Below, in pieces: positions 35,323 through 43,641 of a DNA stretch of 64,000 bases. The stretch comes from an uncultured Rhodospirillaceae bacterium. GTDB lineage: Bacteria; Pseudomonadota; Alphaproteobacteria; Rhodospirillales; Magnetospirillaceae. The notes beneath the pieces are model-generated. The model saw only the letters and a list, made by a program, of their open reading frames with translations, was not told the DNA's origin and searched no databases. Within the stretch, counting starts at the first letter, position 1, and each line of letters opens with the position of its first letter. The translations under genes were made by a program, and so were the position numbers. The DNA lies in assembly GCA_903901915.1 (NCBI GenBank), contig CAIUSV010000066.1, forward strand, positions 1 to 64,000. The letters run 5' to 3'.

Positions 35323-37383
35323 TCAGAACACCGCCAGGATCACCACGATGGTGGCGGTAAGCATGGCGATGACGATACCGGTGACCGCCGCGGTCTGGCG
35401 ACCGGTCTTGTCGGCTTCGACCGCCCGCTCCTCGGTCTCGGTGATGATGTGTTTGATCTCTTCCTCGGCGGCGTGGTACTGCGCCTGAGCCCAGGTGAAT
35501 TCGTGTTCGTCCTTGACGCGTTCCTCGGGATTTTCCAGCAGGTTGTAGATTTCGACGATGGAGCCCCGGCGCACCATCTTTGGAATTTCCTTTTCCATCT
35601 CCTTGCGCTTCTCGCGACCGTGGTAGCTCGCAATCACCGGTGCCAGCGCCGCCCCCAGCCAGCTGGCCAGTCCGGGCAGCGATTCCGGACCCAGGCGGTA
35701 TTGCAGCACGGCATATAGATTCAACACTGCCATCATCGCGACGCCGGAATTGGGGTCATTGAGCTGGGCCAGATTGCGGTCGATATCCGAGCGCATGCGG
35801 GCACCGAGAAAAGCGGCGATATGGCGGTCCATCGGCCCCTGCTTACCATCGGTGCGCCGGCTTGCGCTGGCATTAAGGGCAGGCAGTAATTCCTTGACCT
35901 CGACCACGTACTCTTCGCCGATCAACGAGCTTTGGCACGGCAGCGCGTCGTTCATCTCGTAGAGGCAGCGTTCGAGGCCGAACCCCATGGTGGTCTGCGA
36001 GAGGTATTGCCGTAATTCGCGGAAGTTGGCATCCATCAGCGAATTGTCCGGCTGGTACTCGCCCCGCAGCTCGAACCACAGGCGAGGCACCTCGCGCAGG
36101 ATCATTTCGGTCAGAAGCCGGGTGTCGCCGTGATTGGCCACCACCGCCGCCAGGGCCGAGCCGAAGCCGTCGGGCATGGCGTTGAAGCCCTTGTAACGGA
36201 TGGGCGCCGACTGATCGAGCAGGATCAGGATCTTGCACATCATCAGGTCGGTGGAGCCCTTTTTGTCAGTGGTACCGTTGAGGGCGGCGCGCACCACATC
36301 GGCAACGACATTGGCCTTTTCCTTGTCCTCCACCGCCCGGCGCAGCCACAGTTCCAGCTTACCCTCGACCACCGGCGGAATAGCCTGGTCCCAATTCTTC
36401 GACATGGCCTGCGACAACTCGCGGCCGTTGTAATACTCCTTACCCATGAATGGAAAGCCACGGGCCGCACGCTTCTCGCCCCGGGGCTGAAGCGGCGACA
36501 TCCGCCGACCCGACAGCCACAGATCCAGGTCCTCGGCATCCCAACGCTGGTCGCCGTCATCGCACAGCAGGCCGCGCATCAGCTCGATCAGCGCCAGCGG
36601 CAACCTTTCCTCGCCGATCAGGGTGTTGTAGCTGCCTTGCTGGATCTTGGCGCTGAGAATGGCCTCGTCGCTTAGACCGGCCATCGGATTACGCCCAAGA
36701 ATCAGAAAGGCGATGGTGGCGCCCATGGCGTAAAGATCATCGGCGAAAGTGCCGCTACCCCGCGCGATGGGGGTGCACATCCCCGATTCGATGGTCTCGA
36801 ACAGCAAAGGCTGATCGAATGCCGGAGGGGTGCTGACGCAATCGCCAAAGGCCAGGCGTTCGCCGCTTGCGTCCATGTAGAACAGATTGGTCGGGCGAAT
36901 GGCGCGGTGGGTGATCCCCCGCCCCTTCATTTCCTTGATCGCCGAAGTCAGCGGCTCGATCACCCGCTTGTGGATCTGGTACTCGTCGATGCGGGCGATC
37001 TCGCCCCTCATGCTGGTCATCACCCGACGGCCACCCGGGCGCTCGTAGACCACGGTCATGCACTGATGGCCGACCGGCGGCCAGTTCATCGGCCCCCACT
37101 CGACCAGTTGCTGAAGGCCCGGCGACGATACACCCTTCAGCGCCCGCATGACGTTGGTGCGGGGCGGCAGCTCCGGCTTGCAGATCAGGGCATAGAGGCT
37201 ACGGCCGGGATCGCGCTTGTCCTCGGCGGCGAAGGCCTCGGCGGACGGTGTCGAAAGTTCCGGCAGCGGCTGGTTGGAGCGGATCAGGTAGCGGTCGCGA
37301 AGCATGCCGGGTGGACCGGCGGGCTTGGCGACCTCCACCTTGACTTCTTCGCCCTCGGCCTCGGCTTGCTCGGCTTCCGCCAT
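35323..37383 (-). CDS. Membrane-anchored protein-kinase-like protein, probable pseudokinase
   Basis: This 686-residue protein has a kinase-like N-terminal half. The catalytic-loop position reads GITHRAIRPTNLFYMD, where the HRD Asp is replaced by Ala but the Asn is kept. The DFG position reads AFGDCVSTP. APE-like and helix-F sequence follows (GTFADDLYAMGATIAFLILG). Around residues 340-640 a long helical region without a recognised domain follows. The C-terminus is one membrane helix (AAVTGIVIAMLTATIVVILAVF), so the protein is tail-anchored with the kinase-like domain in the cytoplasm. The loss of HRD Asp suggests a scaffold or regulator. The start is the ATG at 37383; a GTG lies three codons upstream. 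Confidence 0.75.
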   Translation of the reverse strand: MAEAEQAEAEGEEVKVEVAKPAGPPGMLRDRYLIRSNQPLPELSTPSAEAFAAEDKRDPGRSLYALICKPELPPRTNVMRALKGVSSPGLQQLVEWGPMNWPPVGHQCMTVVYERPGGRRVMTSMRGEIARIDEYQIHKRVIEPLTSAIKEMKGRGITHRAIRPTNLFYMDASGERLAFGDCVSTPPAFDQPLLFETIESGMCTPIARGSGTFADDLYAMGATIAFLILGRNPMAGLSDEAILSAKIQQGSYNTLIGEERLPLALIELMRGLLCDDGDQRWDAEDLDLWLSGRRMSPLQPRGEKRAARGFPFMGKEYYNGRELSQAMSKNWDQAIPPVVEGKLELWLRRAVEDKEKANVVADVVRAALNGTTDKKGSTDLMMCKILILLDQSAPIRYKGFNAMPDGFGSALAAVVANHGDTRLLTEMILREVPRLWFELRGEYQPDNSLMDANFRELRQYLSQTTMGFGLERCLYEMNDALPCQSSLIGEEYVVEVKELLPALNASASRRTDGKQGPMDRHIAAFLGARMRSDIDRNLAQLNDPNSGVAMMAVLNLYAVLQYRLGPESLPGLASWLGAALAPVIASYHGREKRKEMEKEIPKMVRRGSIVEIYNLLENPEERVKDEHEFTWAQAQYHAAEEEIKHIITETEERAVEADKTGRQTAAVTGIVIAMLTATIVVILAVF

Positions 37384-37457
37384 CGACCCCACCCGTATGC
37401 CGGCCCCACGCTGTCGGCGGCCGCTTCCACTTTAGAGGCGAGAGCGCCGCCCCACAA

Positions 37458-38747
37458 TCACCTCGCGAACGGATCTTGCACCAGAATGGTATCCTCGCGC
37501 TCGGGGCTGGTGGACAGCAGCGCCACCGGCGCCTCGATCAACTCCTCGATGCGGCGGATATATTTCACGGCGCTGGCGGGCAGATCCTTCCACGAGCGAG
37601 CGCCACGAGTGCTTTCAGACCATCCGGGCATCACCTCGTAGATCGGCTCGACCTCGGCCTGACGCGACATCGAAGCCGGGAAATGCTGCAACACCTCGCC
37701 ACGGCAACGATAACCGGTGCAGATCTTCAGCTCGTCGAACCCGTCAAGCACATCCGGCTTGGTCAGGGCGATACCGTCGATGCCGCCGACCTTGACCGCC
37801 TGGCGCACCATGACGGCATCGAACCAGCCGCAACGGCGGGCACGGCCGGTAACGGTGCCGAATTCGTGGCCGCGTTCGCCGATACGGGCGCCGATCTCGT
37901 CGAACAGCTCGGTGGGAAATGGACCCGAGCCGACGCGCGTGGTGTACGCCTTGCAAATCCCCAACACATACCCGACCTGCCCCGGCCCGACACCCGAGCC
38001 GGTACCGGCATTGCCGGACACGGTATTGGACGAGGTGACGAAGGGATAGGTGCCGTGATCGACGTCGAGCATGGCGCCCTGGGCGCCCTCGAACAACACC
38101 CGCTTGCGGGTATGGCGGACCTCGTCCAACCGCTTCCACACCACGTCGGCGAAGGGCAGGATCTTGGGTGCGATTTCCAGCAGTTGGGTCAGCAGCGCGC
38201 CGCCATCGATCTCGGTGGCGCCAAGACCACGCAGCACGGCGTTGTGATGGGCCAGCAACGCGGCGATCTTGGATTCCAAGGCCGCCTTGTCGTCGAGATC
38301 GCAGACGCGAATGGCGCGACGCCCAACCCGATCCTCATAGGCGGGACCGATGCCGCGCCCGGTGGTGCCGATCTTGGCCGAACCGCTGGCTTCCTCGCGG
38401 GCACGGTCGAGATGGCCGTGTAGCGGCAGGATCAGGCAGGCATTCTCGGCGATCTTCAGCAGATCGGGGGTGATGGTGATGCCCTGCGCGCCGATCCGCT
38501 CGATCTCGGCCAGCAGCGCCCAGGGATCAACCACCACGCCGTTGCCGATGATGCTGAGCTTGCCCCGCACCACCCCGGACGGCAGCAACGACAGCTTGTA
38601 GGTCACACCATTGACGACCAGGGTATGCCCGGCATTATGGCCGCCCTGGAACCGCACCACCACATCGGCGCGCTCCGACAGCCAATCGACCACCTTGCCT
38701 TTGCCTTCGTCGCCCCATTGGGCGCCGACCACCGCGACATTCGCCAT
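37458..38747 (-). CDS. purA: Adenylosuccinate synthetase
   Basis: PurA joins IMP and aspartate with GTP in AMP synthesis. The P-loop [16 protein letters not shown] begins at residue 8, and [11 protein letters not shown] and the [20 protein letters not shown] block follow. The C-terminus has [18 protein letters not shown]. The length of 429 residues is typical. It follows hisZ with 19 bp between them. Confidence 0.97.
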   Translation of the reverse strand: MANVAVVGAQWGDEGKGKVVDWLSERADVVVRFQGGHNAGHTLVVNGVTYKLSLLPSGVVRGKLSIIGNGVVVDPWALLAEIERIGAQGITITPDLLKIAENACLILPLHGHLDRAREEASGSAKIGTTGRGIGPAYEDRVGRRAIRVCDLDDKAALESKIAALLAHHNAVLRGLGATEIDGGALLTQLLEIAPKILPFADVVWKRLDEVRHTRKRVLFEGAQGAMLDVDHGTYPFVTSSNTVSGNAGTGSGVGPGQVGYVLGICKAYTTRVGSGPFPTELFDEIGARIGERGHEFGTVTGRARRCGWFDAVMVRQAVKVGGIDGIALTKPDVLDGFDELKICTGYRCRGEVLQHFPASMSRQAEVEPIYEVMPGWSESTRGARSWKDLPASAVKYIRRIEELIEAPVALLSTSPEREDTILVQDPFAR

Positions 38748-38766
38748 TCTCGTCCCCTAAGACTAC

Positions 38767-39909
38767 CTATTGAACATCCACCACACCGCCGCTGCCATCA
38801 AGCAGATGGCCACAGCCCTGCCGCTTGGCCTCGGCCGTGGGATCGACCCCGGCGTCAAGACCGGCGACCGTCACCCAACCTTGAATCCGCAACGCCTGTG
38901 CCCAGGCGCGGGGAGTTCCGGCGGGCACGAACACCCGTTTCGCCGGCCGACGCTCGACCAGACCGGCCAGAACCGAATCCATGAACAACGTCGCCCCGGT
39001 GGCCGGTTCGGTCCCACCGGCGAGATAGCGCCCGCCGCGGCCCAGTTCGGCACCGATATTGCGCGCGAACAGTGTAAAGGCGACACCGGTATGATACTCG
39101 AACCCACGATTTTCCACGGGATCGACGGTCAGGGCCAGATCCGGCAGATCGGCACGAACCAATTCGACGACCCGGGCGAGGCGATCGCGCTCCGCCGCCG
39201 CCGCCGGCGGCAGCGCCAGTTCGGTCAGTGCCGCCAGCGCCCGGTCGGCGGGACCGGCGGCAGCGATCAGCGCGGAAAGCAATTTGGCGGCCTTCCCCCC
39301 CACCTCGGCGACCACCGCGGCATCGCGATGATCGAGCGCGGCGCGCAACCGATCGGCCACCGCACCGTCAAGCCCCAACTCGCCGAACAACACCGGCACC
39401 AGCGTCGGCAGCGCCAGATCGACGGTAACCCCGGGCACACCGAGATCGCCCAGGGCCTCGGCGGTCAGCACCACCACCTCGGCATCGGCCACCGGCGAAT
39501 CGCTGCCGATCAGTTCGATACCCGCCTGGCCGAACTGCCGTTCGGGCCGCAACTGACTGCCCTTCACCCGCAACACCTGGCCGGCATAGGACAGCCGCAA
39601 CGGCCGGGGCACCTGGGCCAACCTGGTGGTGGCGATGCGGGCGACCTGGGGGGTCATGTCGGCGCGCAGTCCCATCATCCGCTGCGACAGCGGGTCCATT
39701 ACCCGGAATGTCTGGGACGAGGTGGCGGCACCGGCGCCGTCGAGCAGGCTTTCCTCGAATTCGATCAGCGGTGGCTTGACCCGCTCGAATCCCTGGCCGG
39801 CGAAATGGGTCATCAAATGATTGACCACCGCCGCCTCGAAGGCGGCATCGGGGGGCAGGATGTCGCGCAGGCCGGCGGGCAGCAGCGCCCGATTGGCGAA
39901 ATCTGTCAT
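38767..39909 (-). CDS. hisZ: ATP phosphoribosyltransferase regulatory subunit
   Basis: HisZ is a HisRS-like protein that activates the short-form HisG at the start of histidine synthesis. The 380-residue protein has LLPAGLRDILPPDAAFEAAV and the class II core FRVMDPLSQRMMGLRADMTP. The aminoacylation motifs are incomplete, as usual for HisZ. It is followed by purA, a frequent alphaproteobacterial arrangement. Confidence 0.93.
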   Translation of the reverse strand: MTDFANRALLPAGLRDILPPDAAFEAAVVNHLMTHFAGQGFERVKPPLIEFEESLLDGAGAATSSQTFRVMDPLSQRMMGLRADMTPQVARIATTRLAQVPRPLRLSYAGQVLRVKGSQLRPERQFGQAGIELIGSDSPVADAEVVVLTAEALGDLGVPGVTVDLALPTLVPVLFGELGLDGAVADRLRAALDHRDAAVVAEVGGKAAKLLSALIAAAGPADRALAALTELALPPAAAAERDRLARVVELVRADLPDLALTVDPVENRGFEYHTGVAFTLFARNIGAELGRGGRYLAGGTEPATGATLFMDSVLAGLVERRPAKRVFVPAGTPRAWAQALRIQGWVTVAGLDAGVDPTAEAKRQGCGHLLDGSGGVVDVQ

Positions 39910-40036
39910 CGGTGATATCGCAACCTGAAACGTGGGACGGTCCGGCGGAGGTGCGAAGCCGCCCGGTTATCGAGCACCAGCCGATGTATCGCGTTTGCCC
40001 CCGGACATCAAACAGAATTGAGGCGGCGGATGCGAA

Positions 40037-40312
40037 TCACCGCGCCGGCAGCTCCTCGACGACGACCGGACCGCTGCGCGGCGGAGCGGGTGTACGGGCG
40101 GACGGCGGCGCATCCTCGTCCGGCGGAATCGCCGCCGACCCGGACTGGCCCGACGGCGACGCCCCCCCCGATTGCGGCTGACCCGATGACGGCGAGTCGC
40201 CCTGCTGCCGCTTCTCGACCACCTTGACCGTATGGGCGATCAGATCAGGCACGCCACACCCGGCCAGCAACGGAACCAGCGCCAGCAGAAGCGCCAGGGA
40301 AACGAAACGCAT
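40037..40312 (-). CDS. Small lipoprotein
   Basis: The signal peptide MRFVSLALLLALVPLLAGC ends in a lipobox (LLAG-C) at residue 19, so the mature protein would be lipidated on Cys. About 70 residues of Ser/Pro/Gly-rich, disordered sequence follow. The family is not recognised. The ATG at 40312 has AGGATGG upstream; two other starts lie up to six codons before. It follows the cyclophilin-like gene with a gap of about ten bases. Confidence 0.7.
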   Translation of the reverse strand: MRFVSLALLLALVPLLAGCGVPDLIAHTVKVVEKRQQGDSPSSGQPQSGGASPSGQSGSAAIPPDEDAPPSARTPAPPRSGPVVVEELPAR

Positions 40313-40322
40313 CAAAACCATC

Positions 40323-40700
40323 CTATTCAACCAGTTCCACCCGGACCAACTGCCCCGCCTCTACCTCGGAGAGACCGGCCAGATCATCGTCGGTGCGTCC
40401 CCAGATGTTCGACGGGCTGGCCAAACGGATTTCGCCCCCCTCCGAACACGGCGTCGGGGCGTAGCCGATCACCACCATCTCGCCCTCGGTGCGAAATGCG
40501 ATCTCGCCCCGCTCGACCACGTCGCGGGCGCCATCGTCACGCTCGACCGCCGGGACAGGTACCTGAAAATAAACTTCGCCCTGCCACGTCGCGGCACGAG
40601 ACTCGAACGGCGCGGCGGCGGCAACCGCCTTCGCGGTCGAGGTGTCGAAAGCCTCGACGTGAACGACGCAATGCCCGACCGTGATCTTCAACTTCGGCAT
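40323..40700 (-). CDS. Cyclophilin-like domain protein
   Basis: The 125-residue protein matches the small cyclophilin-like family of TM1367 type: YFQVPVPAV, then GEIAFRTEGEMVVIGYAPTP and the ending LASPSNIWGRTDDDLAGLSE. Its activity is unknown; the fold is like cyclophilins but the peptidyl-prolyl site is not conserved. It is upstream of the lipoprotein on the same strand. Confidence 0.65.
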   Translation of the reverse strand: MPKLKITVGHCVVHVEAFDTSTAKAVAAAAPFESRAATWQGEVYFQVPVPAVERDDGARDVVERGEIAFRTEGEMVVIGYAPTPCSEGGEIRLASPSNIWGRTDDDLAGLSEVEAGQLVRVELVE

Positions 40701-40809
40701 GTCACCTGTTCCTGCGCCATCCTGATCCGGCTCCAGTCTGCCTGTTACGAAAGCGGTTGACCAGAACCCGATACCTTCAACGCCGAATGTGGGAACTCCC
40801 CCCCCGCCG

Positions 40810-42012
40810 TCAAGCCCCGGACGACCGAAGGGCGTGCAGCACCTCGCGGGTATGCCGCGCGATCATCATTTCCTCGTCGGTGGGAATGACCCAGACCGAG
40901 ACCGGGCTGTCGATGGCGCTGATCTGCTGCGCGTCGCGGGCGTTGGCCTCGTCGTCCAGCCGAATTCCTAGCCATTCGGCATGACGGCAGACCCGCTCGC
41001 GCACCTGAGGGGAACGTTCGCCAATGCCGGCGGTGAACACCAGGGCATCGATCCCCCCCAGCGCCGCCGTCAGCGACCCCAATTCGCGCGAGATGCGATA
41101 GACGAACAACTCGACCGCCTCGGCGGCATGGGGCTCCGAGCTTTCCAGCAGCACCCGCATGTCGTTGCTGACCCCGGAAACGCCGATCAGACCCGACTGC
41201 TTGTACAGCAGGTCCTCGATTTCCTTGGCCGTCATGCCTTTCTGCTGCAACAGATAGAGCACAACGCCGGCATCCAGGCAGCCGGTGCGGGTGCCCATGG
41301 GCAAGCCGTCCAGAGCGGTGAAACCCATGGTGCTGGCCACGCTCTTGCCCTCGCGGATGGCGCACATGGACGCGCCCGAGCCAAGATGGGCCACCACCAC
41401 GCGACCGCGCGCCGTCGCCGGTGACAGCTGACGCAACTGACGGGCGATATATTCATAGGACAAGCCGTGGAAGCCATAGCGCTTGACCCCCTCGCCGGTA
41501 AGCTTGCGCGGCAAGGCGAAGCTTTGCGCCATCCAGGGGTTCGAGCGATGGAACGCGGTGTCGAAGCAGGCCACCTGGGCCAAGCCGGGATGGACCTTGG
41601 CCAAGGCCCGGATGGGAGCCAGATTATGGGGCTGGTGCAGCGGCGCCAGCGGCACCAGCGCCTCCAGCTCCGTCATCAAGTCGTCATTGATCAGCAGCGG
41701 CTGCGAGTAGAGCGACCCGCCATGGACGACCCGATGGCCGGCGGCCTTCAGCTCGGCATCGCCGAGATGGTCTTCGACCCACTCGATCAGATACTTGAAC
41801 AGCGCCTCGTGGCTCATGTTCGGCTGATCGGGCCAGTGCTGCTCGGTCAGCACGGCGCCATGCGGCGCCTTGGCGATGAAATGCGGAGCGACGTTGATTC
41901 CCTCGACCTGTCCCTTGGAGGACAACACCGGCTTGTCGTCCCCGTCGGACAGGTAAAGCGAGAACTTGATGCTGGAGGAACCGGCGTTGATGACCAGGAT
42001 ACCGTCGTGCAT
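40810..42012 (-). CDS. ackA: Acetate kinase
   Basis: AckA interconverts acetate and ATP with acetyl phosphate. The 400-residue protein has the signature ILVINAGSSSIKFSLYL at the start and GVKRYGFHGLSYEYIARQL in the middle. GVSGVSNDMRVLLES and FTAGIGERSPQVRERV follow in order. The start is the ATG at 42012, directly before the signature. It lies 23 bp after the phosphotransacetylase fusion gene. Confidence 0.96.
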   Translation of the reverse strand: MHDGILVINAGSSSIKFSLYLSDGDDKPVLSSKGQVEGINVAPHFIAKAPHGAVLTEQHWPDQPNMSHEALFKYLIEWVEDHLGDAELKAAGHRVVHGGSLYSQPLLINDDLMTELEALVPLAPLHQPHNLAPIRALAKVHPGLAQVACFDTAFHRSNPWMAQSFALPRKLTGEGVKRYGFHGLSYEYIARQLRQLSPATARGRVVVAHLGSGASMCAIREGKSVASTMGFTALDGLPMGTRTGCLDAGVVLYLLQQKGMTAKEIEDLLYKQSGLIGVSGVSNDMRVLLESSEPHAAEAVELFVYRISRELGSLTAALGGIDALVFTAGIGERSPQVRERVCRHAEWLGIRLDDEANARDAQQISAIDSPVSVWVIPTDEEMMIARHTREVLHALRSSGA

Positions 42013-42035
42013 GAAACTACCCCTTCCTATCCCGA

Positions 42036-43445
42036 TCAACCGGCCTTGATTTCACCCTTGGCGCGCCGGGCATGGGCGAACAGCACCGCCACCGCGCAGG
42101 ACGCCAGCCGCGCCTTGGCACTGTCGGCCCGGCTGGTCAGCACGATCGGCACCCGCGCTCCCAGCACGATGCCGGCGGCATCGGCGTCGGCCAGATAGGA
42201 CAGTTGCTTGGCCAGCATGTTGCCGGCCTCCAGGTCAGGCACCAGCAGAATGTCGGCACGCCCGGCCACCGGCGAATTGATCTTCTTGATCTTCGCCGCT
42301 TCCTCGCTGATGGCGTTGTCGAATGCCAGCGGCCCGTCGAGCAGGGCACCGGTGATCTGGCCGCGATCGGCCATCTTGCACAGCGCCGCCGCCTCGATGG
42401 TGGAGTTGATCTTGGGATAAACGGTCTCGACCGCCGACAGAATCGCCACCTTGGGCAGTTCCACCCCCAGCACATGGGCCAGTTCGATGGCGTTCTGGAC
42501 GATATCCATCTTGTCTTCAAGGGTGGGATAGATGTTGATGGCGGCGTCAGTGATCAGCAGCGTACGGGGATAGGTCGGCACGTCCATGACGAAGACGTGG
42601 CTGATGCGACGGCTGGTACGCAGGCCTTTATCACGCGACGCCACCTCATGCATCATCTCGTCGGTGTGCAGCGACCCCTTCATCAGCGCCTCGGCCTCGC
42701 CCGAGCGGCACAGGGCCACCGCCTTCTCGGCCGATTCGTGACTGTGGGCGGTGTCGATCACCTGAATACCGGAAATATCGATGCCGAACTCCTGGGCAAC
42801 CGCCCTGATCTTTCCTTCCGGTCCGATCAGAATCGGACGGATCAGGCCAAGACGGGCGGCGTCCATCGGACCTTCCAGCGAGACTTGATCACAGGGATGG
42901 CATACCGCCACCGAAACCGGTTCCAGACCGGCACAACGAGCAATGATGTCCTCGAAGACATGGTGGCGGCGACGCAACGCCACCTCGCTCAGCTCCATGC
43001 GCGGCTGAACCACCTTTTCCAACGGTGCCGCCACCCTGGCCCGGCCGGTAAAGACGACCTCGCCCTTCTGGTTTTGGGCCAGACAATCCAACACCACGTC
43101 ATCGGGTGGGGTCTTCTCGGTGACGGTGATGGTGATGGTGATGGTATCGCCGACCTCGACGCGGCCCTTGAACTCGATTTCCTGCCCACGATAGACCGTC
43201 CCTGGTCCCGGCAGTTCATTGCCCAGCAAAGCCGAGATCAACGCCCCGCCCCACATGCTGTGGGCGACCACCTTGCGATGATGGGCGAAGCGTTCGGCGC
43301 TTTCGGCGCTGTAATGGGTGGGATTGAGATCGCCGGTGGCGACGCCGAACAGTTCAAGGTCCTTCATGTCGCAGAGCCGGCTAAGCGTGGCCGAATCGCC
43401 GATCTTGATCTCGTCGAACGTCCGGTTGTGCATCATCTCTACCAT
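42036..43445 (-). CDS. MaoC-like enoyl-CoA hydratase / phosphate acetyl(butyryl)transferase fusion
   Basis: The N-terminal 150 residues are a MaoC hotdog domain with the hydratase motif FGVATGDLNPTHYS (the Asp and His of the family). From about residue 165 the protein is a phosphate acetyl/butyryltransferase (HHVFEDIIARCAGLEPVSVA ... LLDGPLAFDNAISEEAA). The fusion is a known architecture, annotated as bifunctional enoyl-CoA hydratase/phosphate acetyltransferase. With AckA it would turn acyl-CoA into acid and ATP. The MaoC part suggests a link to (R)-3-hydroxyacyl-CoA and PHA metabolism. The start is the ATG at 43445. It is divergent from the acyl-CoA synthetase gene. Confidence 0.9.
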   Translation of the reverse strand: MVEMMHNRTFDEIKIGDSATLSRLCDMKDLELFGVATGDLNPTHYSAESAERFAHHRKVVAHSMWGGALISALLGNELPGPGTVYRGQEIEFKGRVEVGDTITITITVTEKTPPDDVVLDCLAQNQKGEVVFTGRARVAAPLEKVVQPRMELSEVALRRRHHVFEDIIARCAGLEPVSVAVCHPCDQVSLEGPMDAARLGLIRPILIGPEGKIRAVAQEFGIDISGIQVIDTAHSHESAEKAVALCRSGEAEALMKGSLHTDEMMHEVASRDKGLRTSRRISHVFVMDVPTYPRTLLITDAAINIYPTLEDKMDIVQNAIELAHVLGVELPKVAILSAVETVYPKINSTIEAAALCKMADRGQITGALLDGPLAFDNAISEEAAKIKKINSPVAGRADILLVPDLEAGNMLAKQLSYLADADAAGIVLGARVPIVLTSRADSAKARLASCAVAVLFAHARRAKGEIKAG

Positions 43446-43641
43446 CGCCCCACCCCTCGACCATGTTGACCGCTGTATGCTGCAATGCAATGTAAACCCA
43501 TTGCGCCCGCCATACAATTACGCCTTTATGATAAGGGTTGGACCGGACGCCCTGGGTTATCTCCGGATGTTGCGGCGCACCACGAAGGAAGACTATCCTT
43601 CTCCTGCTACTGTTTCACTTCACCCGGCCGAGGATTTCCCG

